Shown here piece by piece: positions 22,192-32,205 of a DNA stretch of 40,257 bases (the stretch's first letter is position 1; the number at the start of each line of letters is the position of its first letter). Source of the stretch: an uncultured Spirochaetales bacterium. GTDB taxonomy: Bacteria > Spirochaetota > Spirochaetia > Sphaerochaetales > Sphaerochaetaceae. The notes beneath the pieces were generated by a model, which saw nothing but the letters and a program-made list of their open reading frames with translations, searched no databases and had not been told where the DNA came from. The stretch covers positions 1 to 40,257 of the forward strand of contig CASFDA010000004.1 in NCBI GenBank assembly GCA_949293335.1. Reading direction: 5' to 3'. The position numbers and the translations under genes were made by a program.

Positions 22192-24789
22192 ATGCAAGAG
22201 ATTTTCAAAAAGCTATATGCAAGGATGAATGAGGGGAAAATCATAGTGATGCCAAGCGAAGATGCGCGTCGCCGACTTCTCCTTTCTTATGCGCAATACG
22301 AAAAGAAGACCATTTCGAGTCAGTCGGCCATAGCATCGGATACGTTCATCTCATATTTCTTTCCGGAAAATGAAAAGCTCTTGAAAGCAGATCTCTCTTC
22401 CCGCCTTGTGTTCGCTTCATACATTGTGAGCAAGAAGAGGAAATATCTTCCTTATCTGATTCCCGATAATGTGTCATCGATGCTTGACAGCAGGCTTATC
22501 CATTCAATCGCCTCACTGCTTCCCCACCTTGAGGAGGAAGGTGCCCTTCCTTTCAGAAAGGCGGAGGCTGACCTGAATTTCCTCAGGAAAGAGTATGGTG
22601 AGTACCTTTCCAGATCGGGACTCTATGAACCATCCTTCATTTCCAATGCAAAACCCTTTGATGGCTCTTATGTCCTTTTCTGTCCGGAGTGTGACATGGC
22701 GCTCTCAGAGTTCCTTTCAAGGGCCGGAAGGCGATCTCTGGTTGGAAAGGGGATAGAGATGGTCTCCTCTGAATGTGAGGTATCCCGGCCTTTATATGTA
22801 TACAGGAATGAACGGGAAGAGATCCGGGATACGTTTGCTTTTGTCAGGGCCCTTCTTGACCATGGGGAGGATCAGGATGAAATTGCGATAACTTGCTCGA
22901 ATGCAGAAGGACTCAGGAAACATATCGAGAGGGAGGCGAGGCTCTTTTCTGTCCCGATCTTGTTCCAGAGGGGAAGAAAAGTGCTTGAGTACCCTGTTGG
23001 ATCGATATTGAAGAGTGTCAGGGAGATTGCGGAAAATTCTTTTGATATAGACAGCCTCAAGGGTTTCTTTTTAAATCCTTCCCTTCCTTTCAAAGACAGG
23101 AAAAGCGTAAGGACTTTCATCAAGAAGGCGATTTCCGGCTCTGTCACGAGAAGAAAGGAGAGCAATGACAGATACCTTTCCTTCGATGAGAACGGGGTGT
23201 ACCGTACACTTCTGCACTATGTCCAGCTGATCACAGGGGCAAAGGACAGCGATGATCTCTCTGATGGAATAATGGGAATGATGGAACGCTTCTTCGGGCG
23301 CAACGCATTTGAAGATAGTGTGGAAGACGGTCCTGTCATGTCGTTTATTATCTCTCAACTGGGACAACTCCGTGAGGCGATGAAGAAGGCAGAGATCCTT
23401 GGATATGGAACGGACGCGAACGTCTTTTCTCTATTCCTCTCTGTCCTTGAAAGTGCAGTATATGTTCCACAGAAGAGGGAAAAGGGAGTACGCATCCTCT
23501 CTCTTGGCGATGCCATCGGTTTTCCTCTTTCCTATCATTTTGTCATTGATCTCAACGAGAAGGAAGGAGTTTACAGTGCGAGGCCGCTTTCATACTTTTC
23601 AGACTTTGAACTGGCCGGGAAGAGAAAAGAGCGCGACATGCTTCTTCCCCTCTTGTCTTCATATGAGAAATCTGCGGACAATCTCATAATCTCTGCTTCC
23701 GTTGAGACTTACCGGGGCAACATGCTTCCATCGATGAAGATCGGAAAGAAGATCTATGTGGGAAAAGGCAGAGGTGATGATCCATTTCTGATAGTTGGGA
23801 GAATGAAGAGGGGAGAGGATGTATCCCTCTTTCTCGACGAATATACTCTGGAGCGAAAGATCAACAGAAGAGAATATAGAGGAAGGATATCCTATCCGCT
23901 GCAGAGGAAGAGCTTTTCATATGCACTTTCCTCTGCCCTCGATACAGAGAAACTACGTTTTTGCAACTCGATCGTATGGGACAGGCACTTTCCGATTGAC
24001 ATCAGGTTCGAGAAGTATTCGTTCTCGCAGGTCGACAGGTTCTTCCAGTGCCATTATCAGTATCTTCTCGTCTACTATATGGGCCTTGATAAGGTCTGCA
24101 GGTACAGAAGCGATGACTTTCCTCATCTTGAGATCGGAACCAGACTCCACAACATCATCGAGCGGTATTTCTCTTCAGACTCAAGGTGTGTGGATGATCT
24201 TGATGACCTCTTTTCTCTCGAGATGGATCTCTGGGAAAAGAGGCTCGTTTTTGACAAGAGGACGGGGAAGAACGAGAACCTTCCCGTCAATGTGCAGGAT
24301 CTCACGCCGCTTTTGAGGAAATACATAGAAAACAAGTTCCTCGGCAACATGAAAACTGTCTTGCTTTCTCTGGAAGAGGTTGTCGGAAATGGGTATATCC
24401 CGTCTGTTGAGCGCAATGTTGTCCAGAACATTGCCGGAAGAAAGTTCAACGCTTATATAGACCTCATGCTTGAAAACGATGATGATGATGTCATCCTCAT
24501 TGATTTCAAGAAAGGTTCTCTCGCGCCGAGGAACAAGCTCCAGTTCGATATCTATTCATCTCTTGTCGAGAAAGATTCGGGAAAGAGGGTTTTGGCGACT
24601 GAGTATGCGATGCTTGGAAGCGGAAAGATAGAGACACACAAACTACTGCCGAAAGAGGAACTTGAAGAGAAGATCAGCACATTCTTCTCAAAACTCGAGG
24701 AAGGTGATTTCCATGCAAGCAAAGATGCCAGGAACTGCGCGTCATGTCCTTTCCGCGGAATATGCAGAAGGAGGTTCTTCATCCAATGA
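22192..24789 (+). CDS. addB: ATP-dependent helicase/nuclease subunit AddB-like
   Basis: An 865-residue AddB-type subunit of the AddAB recombination nuclease, which processes double-strand breaks for RecA. The C-terminal RecB-family nuclease is clear: RLHNIIERYF, then LIDFKKG (D771, K773), then LQFDIY. Four cysteines for an iron-sulfur staple are present, C620 (FFQCHYQYLL) and C849, C852, C858 (CASCPFRGIC). The N-terminal helicase-like region is divergent and has no obvious Walker A motif, as expected when AddA supplies ATPase activity. It overlaps addA by 4 bp. Confidence 0.88.
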   Translation: MQEIFKKLYARMNEGKIIVMPSEDARRRLLLSYAQYEKKTISSQSAIASDTFISYFFPENEKLLKADLSSRLVFASYIVSKKRKYLPYLIPDNVSSMLDSRLIHSIASLLPHLEEEGALPFRKAEADLNFLRKEYGEYLSRSGLYEPSFISNAKPFDGSYVLFCPECDMALSEFLSRAGRRSLVGKGIEMVSSECEVSRPLYVYRNEREEIRDTFAFVRALLDHGEDQDEIAITCSNAEGLRKHIEREARLFSVPILFQRGRKVLEYPVGSILKSVREIAENSFDIDSLKGFFLNPSLPFKDRKSVRTFIKKAISGSVTRRKESNDRYLSFDENGVYRTLLHYVQLITGAKDSDDLSDGIMGMMERFFGRNAFEDSVEDGPVMSFIISQLGQLREAMKKAEILGYGTDANVFSLFLSVLESAVYVPQKREKGVRILSLGDAIGFPLSYHFVIDLNEKEGVYSARPLSYFSDFELAGKRKERDMLLPLLSSYEKSADNLIISASVETYRGNMLPSMKIGKKIYVGKGRGDDPFLIVGRMKRGEDVSLFLDEYTLERKINRREYRGRISYPLQRKSFSYALSSALDTEKLRFCNSIVWDRHFPIDIRFEKYSFSQVDRFFQCHYQYLLVYYMGLDKVCRYRSDDFPHLEIGTRLHNIIERYFSSDSRCVDDLDDLFSLEMDLWEKRLVFDKRTGKNENLPVNVQDLTPLLRKYIENKFLGNMKTVLLSLEEVVGNGYIPSVERNVVQNIAGRKFNAYIDLMLENDDDDVILIDFKKGSLAPRNKLQFDIYSSLVEKDSGKRVLATEYAMLGSGKIETHKLLPKEELEEKISTFFSKLEEGDFHASKDARNCASCPFRGICRRRFFIQ

Positions 24790-27700
24790 TGAGATTCGAG
24801 GATTTTCTTGCATTCAAGGGCTTTTCCCCTGATGAGGAACAGAAAGAAGTAATATATTCAGACGTTGCCACTGTAGTATCCGCAGGGGCGGGAAGCGGAA
24901 AGACGACAGTCCTTTCATACAGATTCCTGCGCCTGCTGATGGAGAGTAAGGCTCACTCGGATGAAATACTGACACTCACTTTCACGAACAAGGCTGCAAA
25001 TGAGATGTATGAGAGGATCTACAATCTTCTCTCTGAGGCTGCTTTGTTTGATCCTATGCTTTCTGAGGAGCTGATAAGATTCAGTGACTCGACGATCTCT
25101 ACTCTGGATTCGTTCTCATCCCAGATTGCACGCACTTCATCCCTCTCATATGGGGTAGTCAAAGAGTTTGACATCATCTCCGATGAAGATCTCAGGAAAA
25201 TGGGGAAGGAGGTGCTTGAAAACCTTTTTGACGAGAGGGAGGAGCTTTTTTCCTCGCTGATATCATACTTCTCTCCAAACGCCCTCTATGACAATGTGTT
25301 CCTTCCCCTCATGACAAAATACAGTTTGTTCACAGCTCCAGATTTCTGCACGAAGGGAAAGTCTTACGAGTGTATAAGGGAGCGGATCTACAGGGACCTG
25401 AAGAATTTGGCGTACACTCTGATCAGCGATCTGGAGAAGTTCCAGAAGACAGAAGGAAATGGGATCGGGAATCCGTTGTTCATGCCAGGGGATTCTAACC
25501 TGTCTGTATTTGTGGAAAAGCTTGATAGCGATAATTACGAGAACCTTCCGAAGATAGACCTGAGAAAGGGAAAAGGGATAAAGAACATCAAGGACAAGCT
25601 GGAGAACCTGAGATCCCTCATGACATATATCGGTGCATTCTCAGCCAGAAGTGGCATAGACGACGATACGCTTGAACTGTTTTCTCTGTTCTTCTCCCTC
25701 CTTGGGGAGAGGAAGAGAAGTATGGGAAGTTTCACATATAGTGACATAGCGGATCTTGCCCTCCTGATCCTTTCTGAGAACAGCGATGTCAGGACATTCT
25801 ACAAGAAGAAGTTCAGATACATCATGATCGATGAGTTCCAGGACAACAGTCCGAAGCAGAGGGATCTGCTCTTCATCCTCTCGGAAGATGAGAAGATAGG
25901 CGGGAAGGGGATTCCTCCTCTTGAAAATCTTGACAGGACAAAGCTCTTCTTCGTCGGAGATGACAAGCAGTCGATCTATGCATTCAGGGGCGCTGATGTG
26001 TCTGTATTCAATGCGCTCAAGGACGATATGGAGAGAATCGGGGGAAGGCACATCAGGATGAGGAAGAACTACCGTTCTGAAAAAGCCCTGATCGATCACT
26101 TCAATTGTGTGTTCTCTCATGTTTTCTCAGATTCGGGAAAGTCAGATTATGAAATGAGACTATCTGAAGAGGAGATAGGAAGCCTCAAGGAAGAGAAGGG
26201 CGGGGATTATCATACGAAGTATGAGCCTGCGCTCTCCCGCGAGAAGGGGGATATCGAGCCTCACATTGTCCTATGCTATCAGGAAAAGCCAGACGCTTCT
26301 GAAGGAGATGAGGAGAGGGAGGCCATAAGGGAGAATGAGAGTGAGGCAGAGTTCATTTCCTCTCTCATCCAGAATGAAATAGTCGGGAAGCTCATGGTCA
26401 GGAGAAAAGGGGAGAAGAACCCCTCGCCCGCGACATATGATGACGTAGCTATTCTCTTCTCGACAGGAAACATACAGATCCCTCTTGAAAAGGTGTTCAG
26501 GCGCGATGGAATCCCTTACTTTGTTTCGCAGAACAAGTCGGTGACAAGTGAGGCGATGACAAATGATTTTCTCTCCCTTTTCCGCCTGGCACTGTTCCCG
26601 GGAGACAAGATCAGTTTCCTTTCAGTTCTCAGGAGCCCGTTCGTTCGTCTTTCAGATGAGGACTTCCTTCTCTATTCGGAGTACAGGGAACTTTACGAGT
26701 ACAGTGAGGACGATTTCTTCATTCCTGATTCCATGAGCGATGAAGGGAAGGCAAAGATAGAGAGGTTCAGTGCTTTCTTTTCCACATTTCTTTCCATGAT
26801 GGGCCGTAGAGAGATCACTGAGCTTGTCGATTACATCTATTACGACGGGGGGTATTCTGCATATCTTGCCCAGGACGACTCTCTTTCTTCGTACACAGAG
26901 CATTATGAGTGCCTGTGGGCAATCGCAGAACGTTCAAAGTCACTTATTTCCTTCATAAACTATCTCGAAGAGAACCTTGGAAGCGGCAGGGGGGATGATG
27001 GGAGCGTCATCCTGCGAATGGAGGAAAGCGGGGTAGAGATGATGACGATCCACAAGTCAAAAGGGCTTGAATTCCCAATCGTGATCCTTGCGGGCGCATC
27101 TTCCACCGGGAAACCTTCTGATGTGCGGATTTCAATCTCCCCTGATCTGGATTTCATGTACCTTGGAGACAGAATGGTCGACAGATTCTTGTCTTTTCCT
27201 GAAAAACTGAGACTTCTGGAGGAGAAGAAGAGGCTTTTGTATGTCGCCCTCACCCGTGCGATCGATCATCTCTTCATTGTCGGCACGGCATCCCGCAAGC
27301 GCGATAAGAAGGATGAGTGTTATGGAGAAATGAACAAGCTTTTCAGGAATGGCTCTCTCGCGATGACATACCTGGATGCTCTTTCTTCCGCTGGTCTCCC
27401 TTCTGATGTGACATTCATGCAGTTTCCATACCTTGAAGAGCGTTCTGATAGTGACTTCGTGCATATCGGGAAGCTCTCGTCTTCCTTCTATGAAAGCGGA
27501 AGGGATGAAATAAAGCCGAAAGAGGGTATAAAAGGACTCAAGGAAAGAGGGCATGAGGAAGGTCTCGTGTTCAATAAAGATGCGATGCCCCTCCCCCTGC
27601 TTGCGGAAGATGCTGATGATATAATCTCACGCCATGATGCTGCATCGGATGCCGGAACTTATTTCCATTCCATTTTCGAATCGTTCTTCACGGGTAAGAA

Positions 27701-28109
27701 CATTTCGGAGAGCAGCTTGCAGTTCCTCTCTGCAAGTGAGCTGGCACAGCTGAGGAAAGCGGGAAAGAGGATCATCGGGGATTTTGAATCTTCATCTCTT
27801 TACAACAAGTACATAAAAGGGAAGGATGTGCGGACGGAAGAGCTTCTCTATGTATTTTCAGATGATGAAGCGTTTCCTGCCGTTGTTGACCTTCTGGTGT
27901 TTTCAGATGATTTCAATCTTGTAGTCGATTACAAGAGCGACAAGATGCTCTCCCCCGAGATTCACAAGAATCAGGTGGTCGGATATGTGAGGGCCCTTGA
28001 GGATGTGTACAGGAAAAAGTGTTACGGCACCCTCTACTACATGAGAGACAAAGATGCCGTCACACCATTCTGGGATAAAGACGGGAACACAGTCAGTCCA
28101 GAGCCCTGA
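24786..28109 (+). CDS. addA: ATP-dependent helicase/nuclease subunit AddA
   Basis: A 1107-residue UvrD-like helicase with C-terminal nuclease. Helicase motifs are intact: Walker A SAGAGSGKTT (about residues 32-41), TFTNKAANEM (Ia), MIDEFQDNSP (II, about 347-356), FVGDDKQSIYAFRGA (III), TIHKSKGLEFPIVIL (V), RLLYVALTRAIDHL (VI). The nuclease core is VVDYKSDK (D1048, K1050). The start is taken at tandem ATGs overlapping the addB stop, served by AAGGAGG at 24768-24774; a frame extending into addB is rejected. Its 3' end overlaps convergent malY by 17 bp. Confidence 0.95.
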   Translation: MMRFEDFLAFKGFSPDEEQKEVIYSDVATVVSAGAGSGKTTVLSYRFLRLLMESKAHSDEILTLTFTNKAANEMYERIYNLLSEAALFDPMLSEELIRFSDSTISTLDSFSSQIARTSSLSYGVVKEFDIISDEDLRKMGKEVLENLFDEREELFSSLISYFSPNALYDNVFLPLMTKYSLFTAPDFCTKGKSYECIRERIYRDLKNLAYTLISDLEKFQKTEGNGIGNPLFMPGDSNLSVFVEKLDSDNYENLPKIDLRKGKGIKNIKDKLENLRSLMTYIGAFSARSGIDDDTLELFSLFFSLLGERKRSMGSFTYSDIADLALLILSENSDVRTFYKKKFRYIMIDEFQDNSPKQRDLLFILSEDEKIGGKGIPPLENLDRTKLFFVGDDKQSIYAFRGADVSVFNALKDDMERIGGRHIRMRKNYRSEKALIDHFNCVFSHVFSDSGKSDYEMRLSEEEIGSLKEEKGGDYHTKYEPALSREKGDIEPHIVLCYQEKPDASEGDEEREAIRENESEAEFISSLIQNEIVGKLMVRRKGEKNPSPATYDDVAILFSTGNIQIPLEKVFRRDGIPYFVSQNKSVTSEAMTNDFLSLFRLALFPGDKISFLSVLRSPFVRLSDEDFLLYSEYRELYEYSEDDFFIPDSMSDEGKAKIERFSAFFSTFLSMMGRREITELVDYIYYDGGYSAYLAQDDSLSSYTEHYECLWAIAERSKSLISFINYLEENLGSGRGDDGSVILRMEESGVEMMTIHKSKGLEFPIVILAGASSTGKPSDVRISISPDLDFMYLGDRMVDRFLSFPEKLRLLEEKKRLLYVALTRAIDHLFIVGTASRKRDKKDECYGEMNKLFRNGSLAMTYLDALSSAGLPSDVTFMQFPYLEERSDSDFVHIGKLSSSFYESGRDEIKPKEGIKGLKERGHEEGLVFNKDAMPLPLLAEDADDIISRHDAASDAGTYFHSIFESFFTGKNISESSLQFLSASELAQLRKAGKRIIGDFESSSLYNKYIKGKDVRTEELLYVFSDDEAFPAVVDLLVFSDDFNLVVDYKSDKMLSPEIHKNQVVGYVRALEDVYRKKCYGTLYYMRDKDAVTPFWDKDGNTVSPEP

Positions 28110-29316
28110 TTGCTCTCTTCATCCTCTCCAGGGCACCGAGTACCCTCTCGCTGCTTGTGCCGTAATTGAAGCGGACGAACATCGGATACTCTTTGCCGAA
28201 CCATGTGCCGTCGTTCATGGCGACAAGGGCATCGTGTCCGAAGAAGCGTGAGAGCACTCCGCCATCAGCAGCCTCCGGGTACTCTCCTGAGGAGAGGACC
28301 TTCTCCTTCACTTTCTCGTATATGCTGCTGCAGTCGATGAACGTTACGAAAGACGCGTCGCCGTTTGTCAGCTTGAGGCAGGGAAGTTCGTTCTCAAAGT
28401 AGGACCTGATCAGATCTGCATTCTTCTTCAGGTAGCTGCACAGTGCCAGATTGTATTCATAGCCGTTTCTGTATACCTCTTCGAAGAGCTCTCCGATCAG
28501 ATAGCCGGGAGAGGAGAGTGAGAGTGCATCAGTTGTGTGCTGGAACTTCTCCTTCATGCTCTTGTCAGAGAAGATTGTTATGGCGCTGTGTTCTCCTGCG
28601 ATGTTGAATGTCTTCGAAGGGGCCATGAACGTAATGCACTTTGCTCCTATGCCTTCGTTCGCCATTCCCATAGGGTAATGTCGGATCCCGGGGTGGACCA
28701 GATCTGCGTGTATCTCGTCGGAAAGGACAGGAATATCCAGTTCTTTTGCCTTCCTGAGGATCTTCTCGAGGTCTTCCCTTTCAAATACAAGACCGGATGG
28801 GTTGTGAGGGGAGCAGAAGAGGACCATGTCCACGCCTTCCATGGCTTTTGTGAATTTCTCTGCACAAAGCGAGAATTTCCCGTCATGATAGAAAAGCGGA
28901 TAGTCGATCATGATGCGGTTGTTCAGTGCTGTAAGTGTCCTGAATGGCTTGTAAGTCGGAGAAGGGATAAGTATTTTGTCTCCTTCTTTTGAAAAGAGAT
29001 TTATTGAAAGCGCGATAGCATGGAGAAGGCCGTTCGAGAATACTATATCATCAGTATCGACCGTCCAGCTGTGCCTTTTTTTGAGCCAGTATGCTCCAGT
29101 TTCTTTCAGATCCGGAAATGAAGGATATCCGAATATGCCGCACTCTGCGATCTCTTTTGCCCTGTCAATGGCACCCTGAAAACATCCGAACTCCATGTCT
29201 GCGACCCAGAATGGCTCTGCTTCCGCGCATCCTGCAATCGATGCGATGGCATCTTTGTTCCACTTGATGCTGTTCGTACATTTCCTGTTCCTGATAATAT
29301 CGAAGTTGTATTCCAT
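28093..29316 (-). CDS. malY: MalY/PatB family aminotransferase (cystathionine beta-lyase type)
   Basis: A 407-residue fold-type I PLP enzyme of the MalY/PatB subgroup. Characteristic blocks are FWVADMEFGCFQGA, LIPSPTYKPF, VLFCSPHNPSGLVF, VLSDEIHADLVHPG, and the Schiff-base lysine in MAPSKTFNIAGEHSA. PatB-type enzymes cleave cystathionine or other C-S bonds, giving pyruvate and ammonia via 2-aminoacrylate. It is the last gene of aroA-EFR1-malY, its start abutting the EFR1 gene by one base. RidA in this window could scavenge its enamine product. Confidence 0.93.
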   Translation of the reverse strand: MEYNFDIIRNRKCTNSIKWNKDAIASIAGCAEAEPFWVADMEFGCFQGAIDRAKEIAECGIFGYPSFPDLKETGAYWLKKRHSWTVDTDDIVFSNGLLHAIALSINLFSKEGDKILIPSPTYKPFRTLTALNNRIMIDYPLFYHDGKFSLCAEKFTKAMEGVDMVLFCSPHNPSGLVFEREDLEKILRKAKELDIPVLSDEIHADLVHPGIRHYPMGMANEGIGAKCITFMAPSKTFNIAGEHSAITIFSDKSMKEKFQHTTDALSLSSPGYLIGELFEEVYRNGYEYNLALCSYLKKNADLIRSYFENELPCLKLTNGDASFVTFIDCSSIYEKVKEKVLSSGEYPEAADGGVLSRFFGHDALVAMNDGTWFGKEYPMFVRFNYGTSSERVLGALERMKRAIRALD

Positions 29317-30074
29317 CAGTTCCCCCGCTTTTGGATCAGTTCATCCTCTGAAAGTATATGATAACGTCCTTTTGCCCCTTTGTAGGAAATTGCATCGACA
29401 GGGCATACATGATAACAGGCATAGCACGATACGCAGTTTCCCCCGATCTTCGCAGTCGCACCTTCGAAGTGGATGTTCTTTGTCGGACATATCTTCCTGC
29501 ACTTCCCGCACCCGATGCATTTTTCGCTTACTTTCAGTTTGTCATTTTCTGCCGGTGGGAAGAACGTGTTGGTAAAGTGCCCGATGAGACGGTAGGAAAT
29601 ACCGTTTCCCGGCAGGTGGATTTCCTCGTTCCTGACTTCTTCTCTGTAACGCGATGCCTTCTCCTCCGCCTTCCTGACTATCTCATCCCTCTTTTCGTCG
29701 CTGCACGCTTTCTTTTTGAGCGGAAGGTAACCAGTCGGCATCCTGAGGGTCCTGACGTAGGAAAGGGCAATACCAATATTCCCTAGCTCTCTTTCCAGAT
29801 GATCCTGGACCCAGAGCGGAAGGCCGGCAGATGTTATGATCGCAAAGACATATCTGATGTTGTCCTTGTTGCATTTTGCGATCTTGTTCCTGATGAACAT
29901 CCTCACGGGGTAGGGAATGGAGAATGCATATACCGGGAAAATGAGGCCGATGCTCTCTGTCTCATCACTTATTTCGGTATTCTCGTCAATTAGCGTCACA
30001 TCGTCGGAGAACATCTTCGCGATGTGATAACTGTTTCCGGTTGCGCTGTAGCAGAAAACCTTGTTCTTGCCCAT
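29316..30074 (-). CDS. EFR1-type flavodoxin/2[4Fe-4S] ferredoxin fusion
   Basis: A 252-residue protein. Residues 1-150 are flavodoxin-like, with the FMN phosphate loop SATGNSYHIA; residues about 185-235 carry two [4Fe-4S] motifs, CIGCGKCRKICP and CVSCYACYHVCP. This is the EFR1 family common in anaerobes, presumed to shuttle electrons in the cytosol; partners are unknown. A Shine-Dalgarno (AAAGGAG) precedes the start 12 bp after aroA, so it is in the aroA operon. The domain call is secure, the pathway is not. Confidence 0.9.
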   Translation of the reverse strand: MGKNKVFCYSATGNSYHIAKMFSDDVTLIDENTEISDETESIGLIFPVYAFSIPYPVRMFIRNKIAKCNKDNIRYVFAIITSAGLPLWVQDHLERELGNIGIALSYVRTLRMPTGYLPLKKKACSDEKRDEIVRKAEEKASRYREEVRNEEIHLPGNGISYRLIGHFTNTFFPPAENDKLKVSEKCIGCGKCRKICPTKNIHFEGATAKIGGNCVSCYACYHVCPVDAISYKGAKGRYHILSEDELIQKRGN

Positions 30075-30086
30075 ATCCGCTCCTTT

Positions 30087-31322
30087 TTACCTGATTGAGG
30101 AAAGAATCTCGAAGAATGTCGGAAAAGTGACAGAGGCTTTGCTTGCATCATCCAGCTCTATGTCCTTTCCTGAGAGCTTTTTGAGGACAGAGAGGGCCAT
30201 GATGACCCTGTGATCAGCATGTCCGGAGAGCTTTGATGCATGGATGGACGATGGGTGGATCACAAGACCGTCTGGCATCTCTTCTATTCTCGCTCCCGCT
30301 TTCTCAAGCTCATCGTGCATCACCTTGATCCTGTCCGTCTCCTTTATCCTTGCCTGACTCACGTTGCATAGTGTGACTGTGTTCTCTGCAAAGAGGGAAA
30401 GGACTGCAAGGGCAGGAAGTGCATCCGGAATGTCATTGATGTCGTAAGTACCACCCCTGATCTTGCCTGTTCCCTCTATTATCACATCCTCTCCTTCCCA
30501 TCGGATGGAAGCACCCATCTCCTCCAAAAGAGAGAGCACCCGCTTGTCTCCCTGCGAGTCATTCCTGTCGAGTCCCTTTATTCTTATCCTTCTTCTGGAT
30601 GCCGCTGCGAGCACAAAGAAGAATGTGGCAGAGGAGTAATCTCCTTTTATGCTCACGTCAAGAGGAGCGTACTTTCCTCTGCCTTTTACAAAAGCGTCCT
30701 GATAATCATCGCTTATGCGGTATTCGATGTTCTCCATGTCGAGCCAGGAGAGTGTCATTGTCACATATGGTTTCTCATATAAAAGCGGAGTCTTGATCCA
30801 GACATCGCCCTGGGAGAGTACTGAACCCATCAGAAGGCTGGAGAGGAATTGGCTTGTCCTTGCCTCAATGCTGACTTTTCCTCCCTTGAGTGGCCCCTTG
30901 ATTGAAAATGGAGGATATCCGCCAGATGACGAGCACTTGGCTCCCAGTTCTTCATACGCAGACAGCAGGGGACCTACAGGACGGGAAGAGAGTGACTCGT
31001 CTCCCTTTATCTTCACTTCTATTCCAAGAGATGCGGCAAGTCCTGTGATCAGGTATGTCGTTGTTCCGCTGTTCAGCATGTCAAGTTCAACGCTTTCCAT
31101 GCCCTCCCCGAGCTTTCTTGAGTCTATGATCACGAGGTGCCCGTCTTCAAGGACCTCAACTTTCGCACCAAGTTTTTCGGCTGCGTTGAAAGCCGCTTTT
31201 GTGTCTTCTGAGAAGAGGGGATTCCTTATTTTTGAAACTCCGCGGGAAAATGCCGCGATCAGTATTGCCCTGATCGTGTGGCTCTTTGAACCCGGTATCC
31301 AGATAGTACTTTCTGTGTCCAT
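30087..31322 (-). CDS. aroA: 3-phosphoshikimate 1-carboxyvinyltransferase (EPSP synthase), divergent
   Basis: A 411-residue AroA, which joins shikimate-3-phosphate and PEP. Conserved positions (E. coli numbering in brackets) include K13 (22), S14 (23), R18 (27), R114 (124), the SQF motif, the DIPDALP aspartate (313), RIKETDR (K340, E341, R344) and DHR (386). Two usually conserved positions differ: the NAGTAMR arginine is Tyr90 in NSGTTTY, and the C-terminal KTFP lysine (411) is Val398 in SVTFP. It may be an active variant or a relative with changed activity. No other shikimate gene is in the window. TAATAT lies 6 nt upstream, so it is predicted leaderless. Confidence 0.85.
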   Translation of the reverse strand: MDTESTIWIPGSKSHTIRAILIAAFSRGVSKIRNPLFSEDTKAAFNAAEKLGAKVEVLEDGHLVIIDSRKLGEGMESVELDMLNSGTTTYLITGLAASLGIEVKIKGDESLSSRPVGPLLSAYEELGAKCSSSGGYPPFSIKGPLKGGKVSIEARTSQFLSSLLMGSVLSQGDVWIKTPLLYEKPYVTMTLSWLDMENIEYRISDDYQDAFVKGRGKYAPLDVSIKGDYSSATFFFVLAAASRRRIRIKGLDRNDSQGDKRVLSLLEEMGASIRWEGEDVIIEGTGKIRGGTYDINDIPDALPALAVLSLFAENTVTLCNVSQARIKETDRIKVMHDELEKAGARIEEMPDGLVIHPSSIHASKLSGHADHRVIMALSVLKKLSGKDIELDDASKASVTFPTFFEILSSIR

Positions 31323-31328
31323 AAGTGC

Positions 31329-31357
31329 ATATTACAAGAGAAAGCTTTCTCTAGCCA
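31329..31357 (-). promoter_or_regulatory. aroA promoter with 16-bp palindrome (predicted leaderless)
   Basis: TAATAT (31329-31334, minus strand) ends 6 nt before the aroA ATG. The spacer contains a perfect 16-bp palindrome AGAGAAAGCTTTCTCT (31337-31352), well placed for a repressor. The -35 (TGGCTA) is weak. Confidence 0.5.
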
Positions 31358-31457
31358 GTTCAAAAGCGTCTCCGTTTTTCCTGTGTCCGGCATTCCTGAA
31401 ATGATTTTCCTGTTCCCGGAGGTATATCTGGAGTACGATGACAGAAGGAGGTTCTGT

Positions 31458-32132
31458 ATGGTCATCATGCTCGACAGCGCATCGCTTGCTGCAATTGAGA
31501 ACGCGATCGATTACTATCCGATCGAGGGCGTCACAACTAATCCTAGCATCCTTGAAAAGGAGGGCGATGTCCCTTTCTGGGAACATCTGGAGAGTATCAG
31601 GGAAGTTCTTGGAAGATGGAGAAGTCTTCATGTGCAGGTCGTCTCAACATCGTACGAGGAAATAGTGAAAGAGGCAGAGCTCATCAGAAGGAGGCTGGGG
31701 GAAGAGACATATGTGAAGATTCCAGTGACGAAAGATGGGATAAAGGCAATCAAGCATCTTTCCCATGAAAGCTTCCATATAACGGCGACTGCTATCTACA
31801 ACGAATTCCAGGCTCTGATGGCCCTTCTTTCCGGCGCAGAGTATCTTGCCCTCTATTTCAACCGGATGGAGAACAACTCTGTAGATCCCTGTGCTGTCAT
31901 TTCTTCTTTAAGGAAATACACCGATGAATACGGTAAGGGAAAGATCCTTGGTGCTTCTTTCAAGAATGTCGCGCAGGTTCTTTCTGCTCTCCGCTCTGGC
32001 GCCCACGCTGTCACGATAGCACCAGAGATCATATCTAGCGGTCTTTCTTCAAGTCTTGTGGAGAATGCTGTTCTTGATTTCAGAAAAAGTTGGGAAAACG
32101 TTCACAAAGAAAAGGGATTGCTTGATCTCTGA
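31458..32132 (+). CDS. FSA-type aldolase of the transaldolase family
   Basis: A 224-residue small transaldolase-family protein (FSA/TalC size). The Schiff-base lysine is K87 in YVKIPV; D6 (MLDSAS), EGVTTNPSIL and GASFKN are also conserved. The two positions that separate fructose-6-phosphate aldolases from transaldolases read Gln60 (VQV) and Tyr133 (LYFNR), as in E. coli FsaA, so aldolase activity on dihydroxyacetone plus glyceraldehyde-3-phosphate is favoured. The start is fixed by AGGAGG just upstream; a longer frame from 31383 is rejected. It is followed 123 bp later by dhaK, whose substrate would be its product. Confidence 0.85.
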   Translation: MVIMLDSASLAAIENAIDYYPIEGVTTNPSILEKEGDVPFWEHLESIREVLGRWRSLHVQVVSTSYEEIVKEAELIRRRLGEETYVKIPVTKDGIKAIKHLSHESFHITATAIYNEFQALMALLSGAEYLALYFNRMENNSVDPCAVISSLRKYTDEYGKGKILGASFKNVAQVLSALRSGAHAVTIAPEIISSGLSSSLVENAVLDFRKSWENVHKEKGLLDL

Positions 32133-32153
32133 TATGCCTTTAGTAGCTTTTCC

Positions 32154-32182
32154 TTGACTGTTGCAATATAGGATTTTACGAT
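32154..32182 (+). promoter_or_regulatory. dhaK promoter
   Basis: TTGACT (32154-32159), 17-bp spacer, TACGAT (32177-32182). The predicted start site is near 32189, giving a leader of about 67 nt that carries an operator candidate and AAAGGAGG. Confidence 0.6.
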
Positions 32183-32205
32183 TTGATAAAACTATCGTGT
32201 CATTT

